DNA of 64,000 bases, taken from positions 248,001 through 312,000 of the forward strand of contig CAWCJL010000002.1 in assembly GCA_963795775.1 (NCBI GenBank), given 5' to 3'. The position numbers and the translations under genes were made by a program. Under the pieces are notes generated by a model. That model saw nothing but the letters and a program-made list of their open reading frames with translations. It was not told where the DNA came from and searched no databases. Below, piece after piece: positions 24,510 to 32,182 of the stretch (the first letter of the stretch is position 1; each line of letters starts with the position of its first letter). This DNA is from CAWCJL01 sp963795775. Its GTDB lineage: Bacteria; Acidobacteriota; Terriglobia; Terriglobales; Acidobacteriaceae.

Positions 24510-26396
24510 TCAAGGCTGCGGCGCGGCAGCCGGCTTTTCCGGCAGATGCATGGCGGTGATCTGCGCAATATCCAACAGCTTCGGCGGCGTCTCGCCACCA
24601 GTCACAGCAAGTGCATCGCGGAACATCGTATTGCAGAAGGGGCAGGCTGCGCCCACGATGCTGGCGCCTGTATCGACCAGCTCTTTGGCGCGTGCGTGGC
24701 TTACGCGCTCACCCTTCTCTTCTCCCAGGAATACCATGCCACCACCGGCGCCACAGCAGAAGCTGCGCTCCCGCGCGCGCGGTGGATCGATCACAGTACC
24801 GGCACGCGCCAGTACTTCACGCGGCTGGTCGTAAATACCCTGATAACGGCCCAGATAGCAGGGGTCATGATAGACGATGGTCTCACCATCATTCTTATTC
24901 GGCAGCTTGTCCTGGAAGCGCGCCATGAACTCGCTGTGGTGTTCAATGTGCGGCGATACGCCGAACTCCTTCCAATCTGTTGCAATGGTGCGCACGCAAT
25001 GCGGACAGATGGAGACGACCTTTTGCACCTTGTTCTGCTTCAACATCTCCAGGTTCTGCTCGGCAAGCGATTGGAAGACGAGATCGTTGCCGAGGCGACG
25101 CGCTGGATCTCCGGTGCATTTCTCCTTCTTGAGCACGCCGTAGCTGGTGCCGAGGTATTCCATTACCCGCGCAAAGGAGCTGATGATCTCTCGTCCCTGC
25201 GGATCGTACGCGCCCATGCAGCCGAGCCAAAGGCAGTACTCCTGCGTGCCATCGAAGATGGGAAAATTCTGCTTCTTGATGAACTTGTCCCGCTCGGAAG
25301 CGCTCATCCCGAGTGCGTTTCCATTCCGCTCCAGTGCGAGAAAAAGCTTGGTGCCGTGCTCGTCTTCCCATGTGCCAGTATTCACGGCACCGCGCCGCAG
25401 GCCAACGATGATAGGCAGATGTTCGATGCCGACCGGGCACTGGTACTCGCAGGAGCCGCAGGTGGTGCACTGGAAAATCGCCTCCTGCGATTCGTAATCG
25501 CCAGGCGCAGGTGCTCCCTCCGTGCCAATGAGCGGCATTTCGGAATGCGGGCCCTGGTCGTTCAGATACCCGCGGAGCCCCAGGATGACCTGCTTCGGGT
25601 TCAGCACCTTGCCGGTGTTGGTTGCGGGGCAATGCTCCGAACAGCGTCCGCACTCCACGCAGGAATATGCCTGCAGAGTGACAAGCTGTGTTACATCTTT
25701 GCCGGCAACCAGCCCGAAGTCTTCATCCCCGTGCAGCGGCGGTATGTTGCTGAATCCTCCGCGGGAAAGGAAGACCGTGAATGGACTGAGTACCAGGTGC
25801 AGGTGCTTGGTGTGCGGGATCAGCGGCAGAAAGGCGAGGAGCGTGAGCGTATGCGTCCACCACAGCGCCTGCGCTCCGGCTCCGCTGCTGCCTACGTAAA
25901 ACGCACCCAGGTACGTGACCATCAGCAGAAAGATAAGCAACGCGATGACGCCGGATTCATAGGAGACCTTGCGGCCCAGCCAGATGGGCCGGACAAAGAA
26001 GCGGCGGACAAAGAGTCCCGCGATCGAGACCGCGACCAGTAGCGCGAATGCGCCGGCGAAGAGGAAATAGAAACTGCCGATCCAGCTCTGCGGCGGCAAG
26101 AAAGGCAGACCGACGCCGGCCATCAGGTGATTGAGCGACACCAGTGCGAACGCGCAAAAGCCCCAGAACACGAACGCGTGCGCCAATCCGGGCAGGGGAC
26201 GTTCCTTGATCACCTTGGCCTGGCACATCACTTCCCAAACGAAATCCCAAATGCGTTTGCCAATGGGATGGAGCGAAAAATCAGCATCCTTGCGGGAAGC
26301 GAAGATCTTTTTCAGGACCGGACCAAAGCGCGCGAAGAAGCCCACGACCGACGCGATGACCAGCACAACGAAGAGCACCTTTTCCCAAAGGGCCAT
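24510..26396 (-). CDS. Membrane (Fe-S)-binding oxidoreductase, HdrD/EtfD-like
   Basis: 628 residues. The N-terminal third has about six transmembrane helices. Then come two [4Fe-4S] ferredoxin motifs (CVECGRCSEHCP and CTTCGSCEYQCP) and two cysteine-rich CCG domains of the heterodisulfide-reductase type (CLWLGCMGAYD..., SICPHC, DPCYLGRYQG, FCCGAGGG). Proteins of this build encoded next to etfBA are thought to pass electrons from ETF to the quinone pool, replacing ETF-ubiquinone oxidoreductase. The preferred start is MALWEKVL at 26396; upstream ATGs lack a clear ribosome site. A TetR gene is divergent. Confidence 0.92.
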   Translation of the reverse strand: MALWEKVLFVVLVIASVVGFFARFGPVLKKIFASRKDADFSLHPIGKRIWDFVWEVMCQAKVIKERPLPGLAHAFVFWGFCAFALVSLNHLMAGVGLPFLPPQSWIGSFYFLFAGAFALLVAVSIAGLFVRRFFVRPIWLGRKVSYESGVIALLIFLLMVTYLGAFYVGSSGAGAQALWWTHTLTLLAFLPLIPHTKHLHLVLSPFTVFLSRGGFSNIPPLHGDEDFGLVAGKDVTQLVTLQAYSCVECGRCSEHCPATNTGKVLNPKQVILGLRGYLNDQGPHSEMPLIGTEGAPAPGDYESQEAIFQCTTCGSCEYQCPVGIEHLPIIVGLRRGAVNTGTWEDEHGTKLFLALERNGNALGMSASERDKFIKKQNFPIFDGTQEYCLWLGCMGAYDPQGREIISSFARVMEYLGTSYGVLKKEKCTGDPARRLGNDLVFQSLAEQNLEMLKQNKVQKVVSICPHCVRTIATDWKEFGVSPHIEHHSEFMARFQDKLPNKNDGETIVYHDPCYLGRYQGIYDQPREVLARAGTVIDPPRARERSFCCGAGGGMVFLGEEKGERVSHARAKELVDTGASIVGAACPFCNTMFRDALAVTGGETPPKLLDIAQITAMHLPEKPAAAPQP

Positions 26397-26536
26397 GGGT
26401 GGGGGTTCAGAAAAACGCAGCCCCAGCGCAAGATGCGCAACCGCTTCGTGGCCACTCCATCCCATCCTCGTCAACCCTCCGCAAACTTGGTGACGGCCGC
26501 CAGGCATGGAAGCAAAAGGGACCGTACTGGACTTTT

Positions 26537-26554
26537 TCTTACCGATGAGTAAGA
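26537..26554. promoter_or_regulatory. Inverted repeat TCTTAC-N6-GTAAGA, candidate TetR operator
   Basis: Perfect 6-bp arms around a 6-bp centre lie between the divergent Fe-S oxidoreductase and TetR genes. The repeat overlaps the first possible TetR start codon (26545), which favours the later start at 26599. It is a natural site for autoregulation and for control of the etf operon. Confidence 0.5.
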
Positions 26555-26598
26555 TAGCAATCGGCCCGAAAGACTGTCAAACCAGCGCGAGCGCAGGG

Positions 26599-27249
26599 AT
26601 GGAAGAGAAAACGAGCAGCGTGCTACCGCGATCCGAAATCTTTCCCGTGCGCCAGCGCGACCGCGACCGGAAGCGCATGACGGTGCTTGAGACCGCGGCT
26701 CGCCTGTTCCTGGAGCAAAGCTACAGTCGCACCTCTCTCAACGATGTGGCCGTCCGGCTGCACATCACGAAACCGGCACTCTATCATTATTTCCGCAGCA
26801 AGGAAGAGATACTGCTCGAATGCTACCGCGTAGGCGCGGCGCTGATCGGCGAAAGCCTGGACAAGATCACGACCAGTTCGGGGTCAGGTCTTGAGAAGGT
26901 GCAGGCGTTCATTCGCTCCTATGCCAAGATCATGGCGGTCGATTTCGGCCGCTGCGTGGCCCGGCTGGATGACGGTGAGCTTTCCCCGGCAGCGCGGGCC
27001 GAGGTCCGCGGATACAAGCGCGAGATCGATGCACGGCTGCGGCGTTTGATTGAAGCGGGCATCGCGGACGGCTCGATCGCTTCGTGTGACAGCAAGATGG
27101 CGAGCTTCGCTATCGCCGGCGCCGTGAACTGGATCGGCACCTGGTATGCGCCCGACGGCACGCTCACCGCGGATGCCATCGCGGTGCACTTCGCACGCCT
27201 GCTCACCGAAGGCATTCAGGGAATGCGCGGCAGATCCATTGATGTCTGA
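26599..27249 (+). CDS. TetR family transcriptional regulator
   Basis: 216 residues from the ATG at 26599; an ATG at 26545 would add 18. The N-terminal helix-turn-helix is clear: MTVLETAARLFLEQSYSRTSLNDVAVRLHITKPALYHYFRSKEEILLECY. The C-terminal ligand domain (AFAIAGAVNWIGTWYAPDG) is of the TetR_C type seen in regulators of fatty-acid metabolism. It is divergent from the ETF/Fe-S oxidoreductase operon, with a palindrome between them. Control of that operon by an acyl-CoA-like ligand is inferred. Confidence 0.92.
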   Translation: MEEKTSSVLPRSEIFPVRQRDRDRKRMTVLETAARLFLEQSYSRTSLNDVAVRLHITKPALYHYFRSKEEILLECYRVGAALIGESLDKITTSSGSGLEKVQAFIRSYAKIMAVDFGRCVARLDDGELSPAARAEVRGYKREIDARLRRLIEAGIADGSIASCDSKMASFAIAGAVNWIGTWYAPDGTLTADAIAVHFARLLTEGIQGMRGRSIDV

Positions 27250-27525
27250 AGTACCCCTTCTCGTTATTGCGGAACCTATTATCTGCAATGCCAATACTGC
27301 ACTTACCGAGCGCGCGCGACAGCGTCGTGCTGCCCCGCTTTCGATAGTCTGCCTTGCACTTTCGTGGCAGAGGCTTCCTCGATTCGTCCTGTCATAATTG
27401 CCGAACTGTAAGGGTCCTGTACGGCCTCCTTTACTCGTCCGGTTGCGATTACGGGCGTGCAGGCACACACACTTTACTCCGCCGTTGCAGCACTCTTCGG
27501 TAAGCGGCTGAAGCTTCGACACAGG

Positions 27526-30500
27526 ATGGCTATGTCACGCAAACTTACTTCACATATCCGAGCTTTCACGACCGTGCCGGCGATTGCTGCCGGACTGCTC
27601 AGTGTCGCTGGATCAGCAACCAGCTTCGGCCAGACGGCGCCGCATGGGACGGGCGTACCGGAGCAGTCCAGGCTGGTGACGCTCGCGGGCAACACGCATC
27701 CGTTCGCGCAGGCGCGCTTTGATCGCGGGCTGGCGCCAGCGTCGCTAAGCGGACGCATGCTGCTGACCCTGAAGCGTTCTCCGGAACAGGAAGCGGCGTT
27801 GGATCAGTGGATCGCTTCGCAGCAGAATCCTGCGTCGCCGAACTTCCATAAGTGGCTCACGCCAGAGGAATTTGGGAAGCGCTTCGGCGTGACGGAAGCC
27901 GATCTGCAAAGAGTGACGAGCTATCTATCGGCAGAGGGCTTCAACGTGGGGCGCGTATATGGCGGTCGCAACGCCGTCGAGATTACCGGGACGGCCGAGC
28001 AGATCCGCCGTACCTTCCGCACCGAGATTCGCCGGTATGCAGTGCGCGGCAGGACCTTCTACGCTAACGATCGCGATCCGCAGATACCTGCGGAGCTTGC
28101 ATCGGTGGTGCAGGGCTTTGCGTCCATCAACAACTTCAAAACGACAGTGGCGGCGACTGCTACGCCGGCCAGCTTTGACCCTGCAACGCACCGGGCAACG
28201 CCGCTCTATGACATCCCCTCGACTGGAACCTATGGCGTCTCCCCTGCCGATCTCAGCACGATTTACCACATCCCGGGAATCGCCAGCACCTACGGACAGG
28301 GGGGCAAGGGTGTAAAGATCGGCTTTGTTGGTGATTCGAACATCAACCTCAGCTATATCGAGAATTATCGGGCGACCTTCGGCCTGACGGCGAGTGATCC
28401 CATCATCGTCCTGGATGGAAACGATCCGGGTGTAACGACGGATGCCAACATTGCGTACAAACAGATCGAGCTGGCCGGGGCGGTGGCGCCGAATGCTTCC
28501 ATTTACTACTACGCCGCCGGCACGACGGACTATGATACGGGCCTGGATTTCGCGCTGATTCGCGCGATCGAAGACAACACCGTGCAGGTCCTCGGAGTCG
28601 GCTACCAGAGTTGCGAAACCGCACTTGGCGGTTCCATGGCGTTTTTCAACCAGGCGTGGAAACAAGCTGCCGCGCAGGGCATGACTATCGTCGTTGAGGC
28701 AGGTAACTCGGGATCGGCAGGCTGCGATGTCCCGGGCTCGAGTGCCGGCGCCGTGGGCGGTCTGGCTGTGAACGGCATGGCCTCTACACCGTATGCGACC
28801 GCGGTGGGCGGAACGGATTTCTACTACGGCACGAACGCGTACTCGAAGTACTGGAATACTAAAGCGACCGGCTATAGTTCTGCTCTGAGCTACATCCCTG
28901 AGCAGGCATGGAACGACAGCAACACCGGCAATGACTCCGCGGCCGGGACGCCGTCGCTTCTGGCCGGTGGCGGCGGACCCAGTACAGCGGGCGCAGACGG
29001 AGTGAACACGCCTACGGCACAGCCTTCGTACCAGATCGGCGTGGTGCCCTCGAGTATCAGCAGCACGGCGCGTGTGCTCCCCGACGTGTCCTTCTTTGCC
29101 GGAACGGGCGGCAATAACACAATCGGCTTCAATAACAGCGCCTATCTGTTTTGCATGGCAAACAGCGATTGCAAAACCGGAGCCAGCCAGCCGCAATTCA
29201 CTCTCTCCGGCGGCACGGAAGCATCGACCGCAGTCTTTGCCGGCGCAATGGCGCTGGTGGTGGCCTACCAGAACACGCTGCACACGCCGGCTGCTTCCAT
29301 CCAGAATGTTGGCCTGGGCAATGTGAACTCCTCGCTGTATTACTTCGTGAAGAACAAGGTCGGGACCTACCACGACGTAACGGTCGGCAACAACAAAGTG
29401 CAGTGCTCCAGCACTAACTGCACGAACGGTTACATGACGGGCTATGCGGCGGGAACAGGCTACGATGCAGCGACAGGTCTGGGCAGCTTCGACATCACCA
29501 GCCTGGTATCGAACTGGCCTACTCCGAACTCGACGAGCTCGGCCACAACCGTCGCGGTGACAAATCCGACGACCGGCGCACCCATCACCACAGTGCAACA
29601 TAGCTCGCCTGTATCTTTCACCGCCACTGTGACTGGGGGCGGTTCGGCCGTGCCCACCGGGGATGTGGCCATCTTCACCAACAGCCCGCTTGCTGCGGAA
29701 GCCGGACAGGATGTGCTCACGCTCAGCACTGTTACCAATAGCAACGGGACCAAGGTGGGCCAGGCAGTTGACCCGAGCAACATTTATCTTCCCGGCGGCA
29801 CGTACCAGATCGCGGCGCGCTATGCCGGCGACACGACCTACGGTCCGAGCGTCTCCACGGCCGTTACGATCACGGTGACACCGGAACCGAGCAAGATGGT
29901 CGTCTACGGCCACAACGTGAACTACTCCGGCAGCACGGTTCCGTACGGCAGCCCGGTGCAGATCACAGCCGAGCCCTACAGTGCCGGAGACCCGAGCAAC
30001 ACGGCAATTCCCTCCGGCTCGCTCCAGGTCTATGACGGCAGCACCCTGGTGACGGTTCTGCCCATCAATTCGGAGGGCTCGGCGACTTTCAGCTCCAACC
30101 TGCTTTCTGTTGGTTCGCACTCCATCGTCCTGAAGTACTCCGGCGACGCCAGCTTTCAGGGCTCGCAGACAAATGCGTTCAATTTCTCCATCAGCAGCGC
30201 GAACACGCAGACAACTCTGAATCCGAGCACGCTTAACGTAGGCGAGGGTGGAAACAACGCAGACGGTCTCACTGCTGTCGTGATCTCGACGACGCTGCCC
30301 AGCAACGGAAGCGCGCCTTCGGGCACGGTCACATTCTCAACGTCTACCCCGCAGACCGCGCCCCTGGTGCCTGGCTTTGACCCGAACGGAAATGCCATCG
30401 CCACTGCGAGCATCGCCATCCAGCCGAGTGATGTTCCCGCCAGCGGTGTCATTCACGCCACCTACAACCCGCCAAACGGAAGCAACTACAACGGCTCTAC

Positions 30501-31533
30501 CTCGTCAGACGTACAGTTCACGCAAACTACGAGCCAGTACAACGGCACGTCCACGGTGAGCTTCACTATCACCGATGCAAACGGAACCTATGCTGCGAAG
30601 TCTGGTCTTTCCTTCCCTACCAGCGACGCCCTCACGCTCAACATCAACGTAAATACGGATACGCCGAACAACAGCTACGTCACGATTTACGCGAACGGCA
30701 CTGCGATTAGCGGGCAGATCTATCCGGATGCCAACGGCAATCTCAGCTTCCCGATTCCGCGGCAGAATGGGTATCTGCAACTTCCCTCAGGACAGGTTCA
30801 GTTCACGATCCAGTATGACGGCTGGCAGGAATACATCTTCGGCTTCCCTTACTACCAATCGCCGCCGGCTTCGACGACCCTGTCGGTGAACATTGCGGAC
30901 AACCGCACATCGGCAGACTTCTCTCTGCAGTCCAGCACGACGGTGAATCAGCAGACGCCACTCACGGCTGCCTCACCTTCGGCCACATTTGGTCTGCAGC
31001 TCACGTCCATCTATAACTTCCAGTCGGCATACGCAACCACGCCGATCAACCTGACCTGCGCAATCCCGAACAATCCGGGGCTGAAGTGCAGCTTCAGTGC
31101 AAGCTCCGTAACCCTGGGCGGATCAGGCTTCGCGACCTCCACGATGACGGTGTCGGCCGCTAGCGGGTATGCGATCGCCCAGAGCACGGCGCCGGTGAAT
31201 CCGGCCATGCGCTGGTGGATGGCCGGAGGCGGGACGGCATTAGGCTGCCTCTTCCTCTTCGGGATCCCAAGCCGCCGTCGCGCCTGGCAGTCCACCCTGG
31301 GGGTGTTTGCTCTGGCGGCAATCTCACTGGGAATGGGCGGCTGCGCTACGTCTCCGGCGAACAGCTTCAATAGCAGCAGCCTGAAGGCGAACGGCGCGCC
31401 GAACGGAACTGCAAACCTGACCGGCACCGCGGTGGCTCCCGGCACGTACACGGTGGTCGTGACCGCAACGACCACCACCAACACCACCATCGTCCACAAC
31501 CTGCCGGTGAGCGTAGTCGTCACCAATCAGTAG
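27526..31533 (+). CDS. Secreted S53 (pro-kumamolisin)-like protein with Ig-like repeats; predicted catalytically inactive
   Basis: 1335 residues. A signal peptide (PAIAAGLLSVAGSATSFGQ) precedes a pro-kumamolisin activation domain (RMLLTLKRSPEQEAALDQWIASQ, FHKWLTPEEFGKRFG). The S53 fold follows at about residues 220-660, with the calcium-site region YHDVTVGNN and GYDAATGLGS. Compared with kumamolisin, the catalytic Glu is I309, the catalytic Asp is Q313, the oxyanion Asp is N394 (GNSGS for GDSGS) and the nucleophile Ser is E565 (GGTEAS for GGTSA). The rest is a string of Ig-like repeats, then two hydrophobic helices around IPSRRRAW and a Ser/Thr-rich tail. It is probably a binding or structural protein. 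Second ATG at 27532. Confidence 0.9.
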   Translation: MAMSRKLTSHIRAFTTVPAIAAGLLSVAGSATSFGQTAPHGTGVPEQSRLVTLAGNTHPFAQARFDRGLAPASLSGRMLLTLKRSPEQEAALDQWIASQQNPASPNFHKWLTPEEFGKRFGVTEADLQRVTSYLSAEGFNVGRVYGGRNAVEITGTAEQIRRTFRTEIRRYAVRGRTFYANDRDPQIPAELASVVQGFASINNFKTTVAATATPASFDPATHRATPLYDIPSTGTYGVSPADLSTIYHIPGIASTYGQGGKGVKIGFVGDSNINLSYIENYRATFGLTASDPIIVLDGNDPGVTTDANIAYKQIELAGAVAPNASIYYYAAGTTDYDTGLDFALIRAIEDNTVQVLGVGYQSCETALGGSMAFFNQAWKQAAAQGMTIVVEAGNSGSAGCDVPGSSAGAVGGLAVNGMASTPYATAVGGTDFYYGTNAYSKYWNTKATGYSSALSYIPEQAWNDSNTGNDSAAGTPSLLAGGGGPSTAGADGVNTPTAQPSYQIGVVPSSISSTARVLPDVSFFAGTGGNNTIGFNNSAYLFCMANSDCKTGASQPQFTLSGGTEASTAVFAGAMALVVAYQNTLHTPAASIQNVGLGNVNSSLYYFVKNKVGTYHDVTVGNNKVQCSSTNCTNGYMTGYAAGTGYDAATGLGSFDITSLVSNWPTPNSTSSATTVAVTNPTTGAPITTVQHSSPVSFTATVTGGGSAVPTGDVAIFTNSPLAAEAGQDVLTLSTVTNSNGTKVGQAVDPSNIYLPGGTYQIAARYAGDTTYGPSVSTAVTITVTPEPSKMVVYGHNVNYSGSTVPYGSPVQITAEPYSAGDPSNTAIPSGSLQVYDGSTLVTVLPINSEGSATFSSNLLSVGSHSIVLKYSGDASFQGSQTNAFNFSISSANTQTTLNPSTLNVGEGGNNADGLTAVVISTTLPSNGSAPSGTVTFSTSTPQTAPLVPGFDPNGNAIATASIAIQPSDVPASGVIHATYNPPNGSNYNGSTSSDVQFTQTTSQYNGTSTVSFTITDANGTYAAKSGLSFPTSDALTLNINVNTDTPNNSYVTIYANGTAISGQIYPDANGNLSFPIPRQNGYLQLPSGQVQFTIQYDGWQEYIFGFPYYQSPPASTTLSVNIADNRTSADFSLQSSTTVNQQTPLTAASPSATFGLQLTSIYNFQSAYATTPINLTCAIPNNPGLKCSFSASSVTLGGSGFATSTMTVSAASGYAIAQSTAPVNPAMRWWMAGGGTALGCLFLFGIPSRRRAWQSTLGVFALAAISLGMGGCATSPANSFNSSSLKANGAPNGTANLTGTAVAPGTYTVVVTATTTTNTTIVHNLPVSVVVTNQ

Positions 31534-31551
31534 ACAGCGTATGGACAACGA

Positions 31552-31579
31552 AAAAGGCCACCCGCGTGGGTGGCCTTTT
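31552..31579. terminator. Bidirectional intrinsic terminator
   Basis: A perfect 12-bp stem (AAAAGGCCACCC with GGGTGGCCTTTT) and a 4-nt loop lie between the convergent S53-like and small secreted protein genes. T runs flank it on both strands. Confidence 0.9.
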
Positions 31580-31595
31580 CGCTTGCTCGGTGAAA

Positions 31596-32162
31596 TCACG
31601 ACGCTGGGGAAAACGTAACGTAGCTGCGGCCGAAGTACAGGCGATACTGGTTGGGTTGGGGAGCAGCCAGAATCTGAAGCGGCATCGCGCGATGCAGTTC
31701 CGCATCCCGCGTGCTTTGTGTGGTGAACAGGTCGTGCGCGCCCACGTCCATTACAGCAAACGTATTGCCCTGCACAAAGCCGATGCCGTACTCGCCGGGA
31801 ACGAGCTTCTTGCCTTCAATCATCAGCGGGACTTCCGTGATCAGATACCCCTGATAGCGCTGCTGAACGGAGCTTGAGTACCCCGACGTATCCACCAGCG
31901 CGGATAGCACCAGCATGCCATCCGGCAGCTTGAGCCCGGAACTGTTGCGCATTTGCACGGTTGCGGACTGTCCGCGGAAGAAGACTTGCGAGGGCAGCTT
32001 GGCCGCAGCTTCGGTAGCGTTCAGGATCGAGATCGCTGTGCTCTGGGGCTGGCTGGCCGCCGGCGACGCTGTCTGTTGCGCCTGCGCTTGCACCACTCCG
32101 CTTCCGAGGGCTCCGGCGAGCAGCAACGCCATCCAGACACGCCGATACTGAATCTCCACCAT
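31596..32162 (-). CDS. Small secreted protein of unknown function
   Basis: 188 residues from MVEIQYRRVWMALLLAGALGSGVVQAQAQ, a clear signal peptide; AGGAG lies 8 nt upstream of the ATG. No family was recognised. The mature part looks like beta structure (SGLKLPDGMLVLSALVDTSGYSS, GYLITEVPLMIEGKKLVPGEYGIGFV) and ends YRLYFGRSYVTFSP. It follows the pentahaem cytochrome gene after 20 bp on the same strand. The two are probably one operon and the protein may be a periplasmic partner. Confidence 0.8.
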   Translation of the reverse strand: MVEIQYRRVWMALLLAGALGSGVVQAQAQQTASPAASQPQSTAISILNATEAAAKLPSQVFFRGQSATVQMRNSSGLKLPDGMLVLSALVDTSGYSSSVQQRYQGYLITEVPLMIEGKKLVPGEYGIGFVQGNTFAVMDVGAHDLFTTQSTRDAELHRAMPLQILAAPQPNQYRLYFGRSYVTFSPAS

Positions 32163-32182
32163 GCAGTGCGCTCCTCTTTCCC

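Noticed and set aside
24120..26042. 640-codon open frame on the plus strand
   Set aside because: It lies opposite the membrane Fe-S gene and etfB, has no recognisable domain, and follows the codon shadow of those genes at high GC.
27925..30120. 731-codon open frame on the minus strand
   Set aside because: It is antisense to the S53-like gene, Arg/His/Val-rich with no family match, and a typical shadow frame.
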